A stretch of DNA of 56,796 nucleotides from Gyrodactylus bullatarudis. Its lineage: Eukaryota > Platyhelminthes > Monogenea > Gyrodactylidea > Gyrodactylidae. The translations under genes were made by a program, and so were the position numbers. Below, one piece after another: positions 1 to 12,500 of the stretch. The first letter of the stretch is position 1. The number at the start of each line of letters is the position of its first letter. The stretch spans positions 15,472-72,267 of the forward strand of contig SSNU01000008.1 of NCBI GenBank assembly GCA_012064415.1, written 5' to 3'. Below the pieces are notes generated by a model, which saw only the letters and a program-made list of their open reading frames with translations, did not search any database and was not told where the DNA came from.

Positions 1-511
1 TATTCTTTAACATTTACTATTTCTTTCAAAATTTGTAAATTATTATTTTTCATTCAAATTTAACTTTTATCATTTTCAAAGAGAGACCACTGATGATCCT
101 TTGAGAAATGCGCATTTGGTTTTAAATATATATCTTCTTATATAATTCCTAAATTGCATCTTTAGCAATTAAACTTGACTTATGGTTAAATATAGAGTTG
201 CCAAGTTTGAAATTGTATTTTTATTCTAATTATTAAACTGTTTTGTGTCGAAATTTGATTAACCTGAAATAATTAAATTAATCATCATTTTTTGTGAAAT
301 TCTTTCAATTCCAAGGAAAATTATAGTGATTTTAAACAAACACTTATTTTGAATTAATTTTTTGTTTAATTTAACCAATTCATTTGATACTTTACAAATT
401 TTCTAAAATCTTTAAAACAATCTCCAAAGTTCCTTAAAAGTATGGACTAATTATTAATTAAAACTATATGATCAGATGCTCACTTAATTTTAAAACCTTG
501 ATATAACAGTA
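1..511. other. Upstream of the first recognised exon
   Basis: AT-rich sequence with no coding region, TIR or recognisable promoter element. It may contain the 5'-UTR or an upstream intron of the kinase gene. Confidence 0.4.
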
Positions 512-589
512 ATGTTGAAAGAATTCCGCCAAAAACTTTCAACATCATTTGGCAGATTAACTTTACCAAAAGATCTTACCAATGATGCT
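512..589 (+). CDS. Kinase gene exon 1 (candidate start)
   Basis: Begins at the ATG at 512 and reads [16 protein letters not shown], a basic amphipathic start resembling the N-terminal tract of PCTAIRE/PFTAIRE kinases. It is 26 codons, phase 0, with donor GTAAGT at 590. The sequence just upstream (ATAACAG, then TAATG) could also be a 3' splice site, so this may be the first coding exon preceded by a 5'-UTR intron. The intron that follows is only 27 nt. Confidence 0.7.
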
Positions 590-3500
590 GTAAGTTATGT
601 TAAAATTTACTTCTAGAATGATAATTATGATTCCTATTCACAAAATCGCTCATATTCTTCGACGAATCTAAATGATCTAAGGGGAATAACTGTAATTCCA
701 TTGAAACCCGAAAAGAACCAAAAATGTTCAGAAAACTCAAAAGGCAAGGTATTTAAAACCAGCAATATTCAATTAAACTCGATTATTTATTGAAAATTTA
801 CTTAGACCTCATATGTTATGCAAGGTCCGTCAGCAAGAAGAATACATAACCACCAAAATAATCCAAAATCAATACATTCAGTTGATGATGATAATGATAA
901 TCAAAAACTAAGTACAATAATCCGTCATCAGCATTCATCTTCTTTACCTTCATCAAATAGAAATTCAGCCATTGAAAATAAATCCGAGACCAAATGCGAC
1001 AAGAAATCTGATTTACATTCCAATTCAAGCAAAAAGTTTAAAAGTAAGATTTTTAATATCTTTTATCATGCAAAAGAGATTGACGTATTAAATGTATATA
1101 TATTTCCGAAAATAAACTTATTTGCATTTCAAAATTAAGAGGTGGTGAAAAAATTTTTGATTCTATGTATTACGAGTGAATACGAAAACAAGTTGAATTA
1201 ACAATGAATAGATTTTTCTTCAAGCTTGAAATAATTTTAAACATTATTGAAATAATAGTTTGCAGATATATAATTGACCATTATACTAGATTGAAAATGA
1301 TAAGAAGATAATGCAAACTGAAAAAATCACCCAAAAACTCAACATTGATAGAAACTATGAAGAGAAAGGGGTAGTATTAATAAATATGTGATCAGGGCCT
1401 GTGTTCTTTTTATAGATTTAAATTAAATTTGTCTGCATCATGATTTTTTAAAATTATCTAATAAATTTTATTCGAACAGTAATATTCTTTAATTAAAATT
1501 TATTGAAAATTTACTTAGACCTCATATGTTATGCAAGGTCCGTCAGCAAGAAGAATACATAACCACCAAAATAATCCAAAATCAATACATTCAGTTGATG
1601 ATGATAATGATAATCAAAAACTAAGTACAATAATCCGTCATCAGCATTCATCTTCTTTACCTTCATCAAATAGAAATTCATTTCCCCACCAAGTAATATT
1701 CTTTTTCCTAGTTATAATTTTTCTTCCGAGACAAGCATCTTTTTAATGTTTACTTGAAATCAAATAATAAACTGTTGAAATTTTTCAGTTTACCAAATGC
1801 CGCTCAAAATTTAGTCATGAATATTTTGTCATCTATTGTATTAGATTATATCATAGTCCATAAAATCAATAAAAATTTACCTTTACCAAAAATTGAAAAT
1901 AATTCATCTCAAAATTTGTGCACAAGAAAAGAGGTTTTATTTCTTATCTTTACTAATTTTTGTACTTTTAGTTAACTAGGTAGGAAATACAAAATTTATT
2001 ATATTGCGCATACACTTTTATTCTATTTTTCTTCCTAAAATTCATCATTTTCATTGATCCATTTAATAATAGCACAAGTAAAATACTATTACCTAGAACT
2101 TATTTTCTTTTTCCCAACTTCTTTTTCTAATCAATACATATAATATCTATTTATCTATCTATGTAAATTCATAATATATATTACTTTGTATATAATATAT
2201 ATTAATAATATATAGAAATAATATTTTATACAACTATATATTTTTGAATAAAAACATTGATGATGATACAAATTCTGCACTCTAGTTATATTATACATCT
2301 TTTTGATTCCCTTAAGACTTATTCATTATCCATTAATAATAATCTGTATTATGCTGCACTTTTTATTCAAACACATACGCACAAATATACACTGCACACT
2401 GTGCACAGCATATATATGTACTAGATATATGTATAGCTATACACGATGTTCGTACTGACCAAGATACTTTATGAGTCTGTTGCTATACATTTTTCTCGTA
2501 ATGTGTCATTCATGTAGGTATTTTCAAACTCTAAATCCTTACAAAAATAGGATGGTAAATCATGAATAGAATACAACCATGTATAATAAATTATTAATAA
2601 TAGATGACAGTAAAAAATAATTAAAATACGTATATTAAACGAAGATTTTATTTCACTTATCGTTTTCAAAAATTCATAAGGAAAAATATTAGTTTACCGT
2701 AATATGATAATATTTTATTTCACTTGCAAACCAAATCATATTTGAAACCAACAAAGATTAAAACTTGATTTGCTAAATTTTATTTCACAGTAGTACTAAA
2801 TCTGAAAAATGAATGCAAGCAAATACATATATATATATTGCAGTAATTATGATTAAATGGTTACTCATATAGACTAAATCTGAAAACATGTACTATCTAC
2901 TAAATCGGAAATTAAATTATTATTTTTCTCCTCTTATCTCTTACTAGGTAATAAGTTATTTCAAAAGTTGAAACAAGTATGAAAATATGATTAGACCGAG
3001 ATTCATCGACCAAATTTGGAAGAATAGTTAATAGGAGTGGGATTTATTTTTTTTTCTCTGCCCCCTATGTATTTTTATTTTTTTGTTTATTTAAAAATAT
3101 CACTCAATAAGAATTTGGTGTCTTTTTGACCCCATCTTGTTTATTTATCTTAATTTTCCTGGATTTTTTATTCAGAAATCATGACTAACTGCTTTAATAA
3201 TCATAATTTATTTATTTACATAATGAGCTACAATAAACACGTACAAGATTTGTTAACACGTGCTATGAACAGGGAATTATCAGATGAATCCGAAAATTTT
3301 TATTTGGCTAGCTGAAGAGGAATATGTTGAAAAGCAAATCTCTGATTAAGGCTTAGGAAACTTCTATTTCATCGAATCAATATTTTAGTGTATATTTTCT
3401 ATATTCTGAAATAGCAACATTATATATATAAATTTTTTAAAGTGCCCGGTGTGGGAGGGTTTGAATCTAGGACAGAGTTAAGAAGGTCCAAATGAAATTT

Positions 3501-6500
3501 GAGAGAGATACCACTGCGCCATACCGCAAATTCAAATAAATCAAATAAACTTGTACACAAAAATGAGAGTTTGTAATGATAAGGTTCAAAATATAATCCA
3601 AAAAATCCAAAACATTCGCTTAAGGTCCTTCAGCAGAATTAGTCTCTAATACACAATGAGTAGAGATTGATTGCAAAGTTTCCAACGACAACAGGCAGGA
3701 AAAGGTACAAAAGACTACTATCTGTGATAAAATTGCTACTCTCAAATTCGAACAAAAAAGAACAACCCAGTTGTTCTGCTTTTAAAAGTTGCGACGAAAT
3801 CTTGAAAATCAAAAATATGTTGCCTTTAACTTTACCACTAGTAATTTAGTAAAAATAAACTCTGGCGTCCCCCAGGGTTCTACTATAGGCCCACTTCTTT
3901 TTAATCTTTGTTTCGCTGATATTCAGCTCCCTGAGGACATTGAGGGTGTCCTCTTAAAATATGCTGACGATTTAAAGTTTGTCTTCAAAGTTAATAAAAT
4001 AGACATTAATAAAATAAATACAGTCGTGGACAGAACTAGTGGAGTGAACCTTCGTGAGAAATTGCGTGAATATTTTCGGTATATTCCTGATGTATTATCG
4101 GTATATTGGTAAGAGAAAACATATGGAATCGTAAAATTTCGGATAAAAGTCTTAGAACACTATGATGTAAAAATCATGAATATAAGATTTCAAGATAAAT
4201 TATAAATGGATTAAAATTCAACAAACATGTTATTTTAATACATAATCCTTATTAAGTATGCTTATTTCAATAACTTTCATCTCAATAAAACTCAGTTTTG
4301 TCTAAACTAAAGAGAATGGAGGAGATGAAAACTCTTATTTTGTGAATATTATAAATAGATAGGAATCAATTATATTGAAGAAATGGAAACATAATAATAT
4401 AACTGTTTGTGCTCTTCAATTTTCGGAGATAAAATGGATGTTTTTTCGATTGAAAGTAGTAAAATTAGGAATTAGGAAATTTCTCCTTTTTAGAATTTAT
4501 ATTTAAAAATTTACACATGTAAAGTTAAAAGTAAAACTCAAAAAATAAAACATCTACCATTGTTTAACTTATCAATTTAGAGATTTCTGAAAAAATATCA
4601 TACGAATAGGAAGAATTTTTATAAAGAAAAACAAATCTGAACCTTTTTTTAAATTTATATTTTGTTTTTCTTAAATAAACTGAACCTTTTCGTATTGAGT
4701 AATTCTATAGTATTTTCATATTTTATTAATTTTAATATGAAACGCTTATTTAGCCAATAGATTTTTTAATAGTTCGATAGAGCAACTAAAATTAAGTATT
4801 ATTCATACTCAACCTGTTTAACAGCTCATTATTAACATCGTTTGATCTCATTTTTTAACCAGTCTTGGAAGAATTTTATTTTAAGCTTATGAATGCTGAC
4901 AGGGTCTTTCAGAACATCCATTAACCATTTATATATATAGTGGTCGAATTAATATGTGAGGCACTTCTAATATTTATGATTCACAACTTATCTTACATAA
5001 TATATTTTTCAAATCAAGACCATTCGATTCATAGAAAAATTCTCTATCGAATGATACCTAGATAAAGTTGTTACCTATCATAACTTTTCTAGTAAAGGTA
5101 AATATACTATTTTTCATTGAAATTGAAAACGAAAAAATATGTGAGGCACTTTTTATTAGCATAAAAATTCTCCTTCTCCTGAAAGATTTCGAAAATTGTT
5201 TTTAAAATTGAATCTTCTAGATTGTAATCATAAATTTTCAAACTTTAGTTCATCAATATTTTGAAGCTGTTTCTCGTATGATTTAACGTGTTGAGATTCA
5301 AAAATTTCCTATCTATTTCTTAGTGTTTAAGCGGTATCAATTGAAATTTCCTGATGATTTTCTGAGTAAAATTTTCCATCAACAATAACTAGCAGTAAAG
5401 TTCCATTGGTGATCATACCATAATTAAAGCTACACCATGTTCGAAGTTCAGTATTTTCTTGGGATCCTTCCCATCTAAGCACCAATGGCAGCTTAAGCCA
5501 TCAGGTTAATTCATATCAAACTTTTCCTCATAAGAAACTATGGTTTTGTCCCAAAAGTCGCTTTGACATTATTTGTCCTTGATTCATTCAGACTTCATTA
5601 AAGAGAACTTTAGATAATTTTTCAATAAATTTAGAATTATTCTCAAATTTCTACTCAAATCTTTTTTGGCTTTTGCTTGATTCAAGTTCACAAGTTTTTA
5701 AATAACTATCTTTTAAAATGTCCTATCAGAAATTTTTGTCCTTTTCAATCTTTTACTAGGTTTTTTTGGAATTATTCTTTATTTTTGATATTTTTGATTT
5801 TGTTATATGTTGTGAGAGAACATTAGAATCTTTAAAGAACTTCCCTTTATTTTCAAGACTTTAAATTTGAGTATTTAATCGTCTTTAGCTCTTAGTTTTT
5901 AAAGAGACAGGTTAAACGAGATATTTTTAAAAATTCAAAAAAATTTGTTGAGAAATCTGAATAAATTTATAAAATTATAGATTATAATGTTATCTCAGGT
6001 TTTTTTCAGCGAAAAGTACACCAAATATGTGAGATTAAAAGTGCCTCACATATTTTTTTCGTTTTCAATTTCAATGAAAAATAGTATATTTACCTTTACT
6101 AGAAAAGTTATGATAGGTAACAACTTTATCTAGGTATCATTCGATAGAGAATTTTTCTATGAATCGAATGGTCTTGATTTGAAAAATATATTATGTAAGA
6201 TAAGTTGTGAATCATAAATATTAGAAGTGCCTCACATATTAATTCGACCACTATAATTCTTAATAATATTCTGACTGGTAAATCTATTCATTTTCCTGAA
6301 TAATAGCAGAATCAAAAAGTCCAATTTTTCATAAATTTATGAATTTCTTCCTTCGGTACAATTTATACGGATCTATCTTACCAGTTGATAAATCCTATAC
6401 ATATAATGATCAGAATTTATTTGTCTTTCTATTGAGGCCCTTTTTAACTAAGTATTTAGGGAAGTTATTTCCACAAGGTCTTAAATGTGTTCATATATAG

Positions 6501-9500
6501 CGAAATATGACTTATTACAATACTACTTTTAAGTAAAAATTATGAAAAACGACTTTGGAAAGAAGGGTTTTTGTAGAATTATTTTGTTTTCAAAAGAAAG
6601 AGCGCATTTAATAGGCTCCAATGAACATTTTTTCTTCTCTCTGGAGCAAGAAATAAAGTCAGTATTAACCTCTAAAGTAATCAATTTTAACCCATAAAAA
6701 TTTTGCGGCCCTAAACATTAATTTTCCAACAAAATTATTCCGCCAATGGATTTCTTGCAAAATTTTGATCTATATTTCACCTTTTCGTGGTATATGCCGC
6801 TTTATTTTCGTCGGAATGGCTTACTCCACCAGTTCTGTTCACGACTGTAACAACTTCTCCCTTCTTAAAGATTCCCTTGAGACAATGGGGCTCTATATAA
6901 ATAAAGATAAATGCAAAATCATGTTCCCAGTTGGACTCCCTAAAACCCTCTCGGAATCTCTTCTACTTCCTGGAGAAATTGTCTCCTTTACTTTGGATTT
7001 CAGTGTTAAGGATAATTTAAAAATTGATCCTTTTTCTAACTTATCTAGGATTAAATCTTCACTCTTTACAATAAAAAATTCTCAAAAACTGTTAACTTAC
7101 GACTAAAAGCTTACAAAGCTTTAATATTACCATTATTTGATTATCTTGCCCCCTTATTACCTAATCTGAATTATGCTCAATCTCTTATATATATTGAGCG
7201 CATTCAGTATAAATTTTTACATTCTTTATATCCCAATATAGACTCTTAAAATGCTCTTATAGCTATATCCGGTCTAAATCCACTTTGGGTCCATAGATTT
7301 GCTTTTATCATTAAGAAATTTTCTGAATTTTCTTCTATTTCTATTAAAAAATATAATTTAAGAAAAATATCTTATGATTTCAATTTTCTATTATCTTGCT
7401 TTAATTGTCTCTCTGCAAATTTTGACTTATCTGATTGTCAGAACCTTAAGGATCTTAAATCAGTTATGACTCATATCAGATCTAAAATTGACTATTCAAA
7501 ATCTCTTCTTTATTCTCCCCTTCACTAACCAGATGACGAATCGAAATACTTTTCAGACTATTTCTACAATCAAAATTTTCTATTGTCTATACATAAAACC
7601 TACATTTTCACATTTTTTTCAAAGTTATGTGTATATTCTTATGTAACCAGATTTTATTATTGCCATATTTTTAAATATAAGAACTTATTTCTAACAAAAA
7701 AAATTTATGATTTATAAAGATTGCTTTTAGAATAAATAAATGAAATTTTCTTCTGATGAATCTCAGTCTTTTCAGTGAGAAAAAACATATAGGATGTTTC
7801 AGACTGATGAGAATTCTCGAAATAAAAGCACTTATTTGTAAATAAATATATGTTACATTCAATGTGTACACTCCGTTCAGTGTGTACACTGACACATCTA
7901 AATGTCCGAGTGTATACTGAGTGTACACATTGACCGTTTCTAATGAGACCCCCCTATCTTATTATTATTTATCCCTCAAAATTTAACTAACTTTGAGTGA
8001 ATATAAAATTTACAAATTAAAATATTTTTACCACATTCTTTTTGCTATAAAATTCTACAAAAACTAAGTTTTCTCACTGACAAAAAATTTTCGTGATAGC
8101 TTCAAAAATAAGAGAGTTATGAAGATTTGAAAATGATCGGTTTAAGATAGTACAGTAAATTAAATTTGATTGAAATACAACCTTGTATACCATACTCTTT
8201 TCCGAAGCTTCGATACTGAGATAGTCGAGTACCTTCTTCCGTGGATTCATTCAAGGGAATTTATTTAACTATAAAAATTTTTAACAGGCAATACAATTTA
8301 TTTAATATGATAAAAACAAGTTTCAAGTTTTGTTGTCTCATTATAAGTCTAATACTTTAATGCTTGAATCATAGTGAACCACCATAGGAATCTTTTTCTT
8401 TATGAAACGCTTAAAATCTTCATCCCATAGTCAAAGTATGATGCGATGCGACAGTACAGCATGTTACAATTCAATGCGAAACTTTCAAGTCGATGCCAGT
8501 CTCCTAAGTTGCATCCTTTATAAGTTATAAATTATAACTAATGTTTTTAGAAAAGCCTCACATGCCAAAATAAAAAAATACAATGCATTACTCAAGATAG
8601 AAATTATACAAATTTGAATAAGTATATCTTAAACCGATGATTTTCAAATCTTCATAACTCTCTTATTTTTGAAGCTATCACGAAAATTTTTTGTCAGTGA
8701 GAAAACTTAGTTCTTGTAGAATTTTATAGCAAAAAGAATGTGGTAAAAATATTTTAATTTGTAAATTTTATATTCACTCAAAGTTAGTTAAATTTTGAGG
8801 GATAAATAATAGGGATATTATCAAAAACTACATATAGGGGTAGTGAATTTATCAAAACCTACATATATATTTACAAAATTTACATGGTCTATTCCGGTAT
8901 ATTATCACTTCCTACATGATTAGTTATCACTTTTAAAATGGTGTGTTCCATTAATTACATAATCTACATATAAATTTGATTATTTACATATCCTATGGTG
9001 TTAATTACAAATACTACATAGATTTATCAAATTCTACATGTTGATCGGTTAACTTTTCAAGGGCTCAATGTTAATTAGATGCACCCTTTTACCAGCCATT
9101 ATTTGATACCTAGTGAACTCTAGATACTCATCTAAAGCTGAAATCAAAGATGAATTAGATGCCTATTCTATAAGCATTAAACGTCCATATAAAGTGAATA
9201 TAGAAAACCCTTTATAATTTTCTTTTTCATGAAAAAAATGAAAGGGAAAGATTTATTATAATTATAATTCAATTCAAATTAAAGAAAGTAAATATAAATA
9301 GTGAATAAAATATTATTTCAAGAAAACACGTTATTTAATTATAAATATTTATCGAAAGAAATGATATAAATCTGTATTTATCAATTATTTAAAACTATAA
9401 TACATATTTCATACATATAAGCATAGATCGATTGCCCATCCACCCTTTAATTCCTTATTATTCATATTCGTCAAGGTATATCTTGCAGATTATGCATAAT

Positions 9501-12500
9501 TGGCAAAAACCTGATGAATTTGAATAAAATTATGCATATTCGTCAGGTTTTTGCTAATTATGCATAATCAGCAGGAAAACTTGCCGATTATGCAAAATCG
9601 GCAAATTATCCAAATTCGTCACAACATATACACTGAACGGAGTGTACACATTGAACGTAACATATATATTTTTATTAGTACGAAAATATTGTCGAACCTC
9701 ATCAAGAATATTATTGTTAGATTCTGAACTCATATGGAAGGTTAGAGAACAACAAGCGTATATTCGAGTGATAAACGTTATATTTCGCCGGGTCTCTTCA
9801 GACTCTACCCCGGTTAACATATATGTACTATTACAATGCTCTATTTGGGACCTTCCACTGGTTCATTTTGACAACTACCTTCGGAATATATTTTTATAAG
9901 AAACAGCTAAAACTAATATTGCCCAGCATTTTTCTATTTCTTTGTATTTATTAAAAATTTAATACTGTGATTGTAAAAGTATACTTTGCAAATAATAAAT
10001 TAAATTTTCTTTTAGTTTTTCGAAGAAAATCGCTCAGCATGAAATCAGATTCTAGTAAAGATGGAAATCATAATTTGACAGTTACCTCAAACAATTTTCG
10101 AACATCTTTAAATAATTCAACTGGTAACATGAACGATTCAAAAGATGTAAAAGAGAATATTATTCAATACAATCATCACAATGCCTTGTCAAATAATAAC
10201 AGTCTTTCAGAAAATACCCTATATAAAAAAGGTGAGGTAGATTGATGTATATTTTTATATTAAAAACTCGAATTTCAGATTGAAGAAAAAAATTCAGTTC
10301 TTTTTAATCTAACTATAGAATCTTTACTGCGTTTTCATGTTCTTCATCTTCCTTAAAATTCATTTGAAGATTCTAAGTTCAAAACTACTGGAATTTTTTA
10401 TTCGCGGATATTTCCAATTTTTTTCTCTTAATATATTTTTTCGTCAAAATTCTCCACAATCATAATTATAATGAGCTCTTAGAAAAAGCTTGATTTGAGA
10501 TTTGAGGAAAATAATAGAGTATTTTAATGGCTCATTAAAATCCTATTTAACATGTTTGCTATATCAAAATGATATGAAGATGAGAATTTACCATAAATAT
10601 CTCGATATTTTTCTCCAGATACTCAGGACCACAAATAATTTTTGAATTCAATAATAAAATGAGCCCACAAGTTGTTGGAATAATAAAAAATTCTAAAAAT
10701 TTCTATCTGATAGAAGTTCAGAACGGGAGTGGTAGTTTTATGGCTAGAAATTATAAAACATTAACATATAGCTATAAAAAACTGACAGAAAAATCCCTTT
10801 TTCGATTACAGTATTCATCTAAAATCATTCGAAATCTCAAATTAATTTAAAAATCAAATTTTCATTCATATCTTTTACAATAATTTGAGGTCTTGAAAAT
10901 ATTTGGACCTTTAGATTTATTTAATCAAAATACATTGGAAATATATTAAAGCTTAATTTTATTTATAAACAGAAGAGAAATTGTACGTTAATATTAATTC
11001 TTTTTATTTATTCGGTGAACTGCTAAAATTAATAAGAATATAACAAAATATTTTCAATGATAAACTAATTGCACTTGTTCATTTAAAAACATAAATTTTT
11101 TTGTACAGAATACAATCAAAGCCTCCGAATGTAAAAAACCTCTAAAGCTTTTTGTGTAATATTCCATTTGTTCTGAACAATATTGTGTTTGTTTTTTTTA
11201 TTATTCTATCCTTCCTATAAACAGATGAAGAATATGTTTAGATATTTTAAATATGAACCAAGCATAAATAATGTACTTTAATAAAAAATATTGAGAATAT
11301 TCCTTCCTAGTTTTAAACCTATTGATTTCATCTCTCGAATTCTATCTTAATACTTTCATGAATACAGATTGGTCTAAAAAAATATTTGGCTCTCCAAACA
11401 TTGATTAAATCAAATTTTAAAAAGTCAATAGTCAATGACTATTAGTCATAAATTTTTTCACATCATTATCCGAAAATTGAATGGTAAATTTTATGAGTTT
11501 TCCTCATTTAAGACAAACGATTAAATTTATTTATTGCTATTCTATTCAGCTAAAACATAAAACTATATGTTCATCGATCAAGAAAATAACATCACTTTTT
11601 TAATTATCAAAAATCAATATTCCCTGTATCTCCTGGTTCTATATTATTTATTTGATTGTATTTCAGTTCTTGAAGAGGAAATGAAGAATGTCGTCCGAAG
11701 AAATAAGGAGAAAAAAAATAAAATATTCAGATCTGGAGGAAGTCGCAAGAGTGCCTTATCTAGTTTCAGCTTTGGTCAAAATCGACCTCGTTCAGTTTCA
11801 AGTAGTGCCTCAAAAGTTGCTAGTTTCTTTGGATCATCTTCTGAATATCAAGCAAACAATGATGATGAAAAGCTTTCCTTTGGCTCTTCGAATTTGATCC
11901 TTGTAGATGGAAAAATTGTGGGGTAAAAATTCTATCTATCCTTTGATAATTGAAATTAAAAGGGTTAATTCCAAAAATCAACCTAAAGAAAATTTTTTTC
12001 AACTAATGACCCCAAAGGAAATTACTTTCAAGAATGACCCAAAATTTTTTAAAAGAAAATACTTAATATAAAAAAACCAACTCGATAAAAAAATAATAAT
12101 CGGCCCTCTACTATAAAGTAGTCGTATTTAAATTCTAATTAAAATATCCTAGCCTCTCTTTTTAATCATAATTTTCCAATGTTTTTTTAGTCATATTATT
12201 GAAAAAACCTCTGATATCTAATCAGCCTAAAAAGATATCAGCTAAAAGAGGACTAAGAGGTTAACCCATAGCTATCCCATCTTTCTGGATGAAAACTTTG
12301 TTTTGAAATGATACAATATTTATACAACAGATCCTTATAAGGTCGCTTACTTCTTTACTCTGCATTTAAAAACCAACATGATCATCAATAAAAGAACTGA
12401 TAACAGTAAGGGGTTCTTCTATTGGTACATTAGGAAATAAAGAACTAACATCTAATGAAATCATCTCTTTTGAACCTATGTTTAAATCCTTAATTTTATC

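Larger units (their letters stand above)
7848..9663. mobile_element. Foldback-type region with 40-bp inverted arms
   Basis: Bases 7848-7888 (ATATATGTTACATTCAATG...) are the reverse complement of about 9626-9663 with few mismatches. Sequence outside both arms also pairs loosely: the minus strand at about 9675-9712 resembles a decayed hammerhead (TTGATGA, 8 nt, AATA). Other elements are nested inside. Confidence 0.6.

Noticed and set aside
818..1138. Reading 818-1138 as an independent small gene
   Set aside because: It is exon 3 of the kinase gene running into its intron; the splice donor at 1044 and phase match with exon 4 explain it better.
1754..1975. 73-codon open frame after the second exon-3 copy
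   Set aside because: The acceptor at about 1790 does not match the phase of either copy, and the joined frame meets a stop soon after.
3436..3530. Functional tRNA gene
   Set aside because: A and B boxes are present, but no acceptor-stem pairing or plausible anticodon arm was found; SINE-like instead.
7750..7790. A second CTGATGA at about 7753
   Set aside because: No GAAA at the required spacing and no helix I complement; treated as chance.
9430..9660. CRISPR-like array from repeated TTATGC/CGTCA units
   Set aside because: Repeats are inverted and irregular with no unique spacers, and the genome is eukaryotic.
11688..11897. Alternative frame over exon 5
   Set aside because: Only the frame with [19 protein letters not shown] is phase-compatible with exon 4; the other is a shadow.
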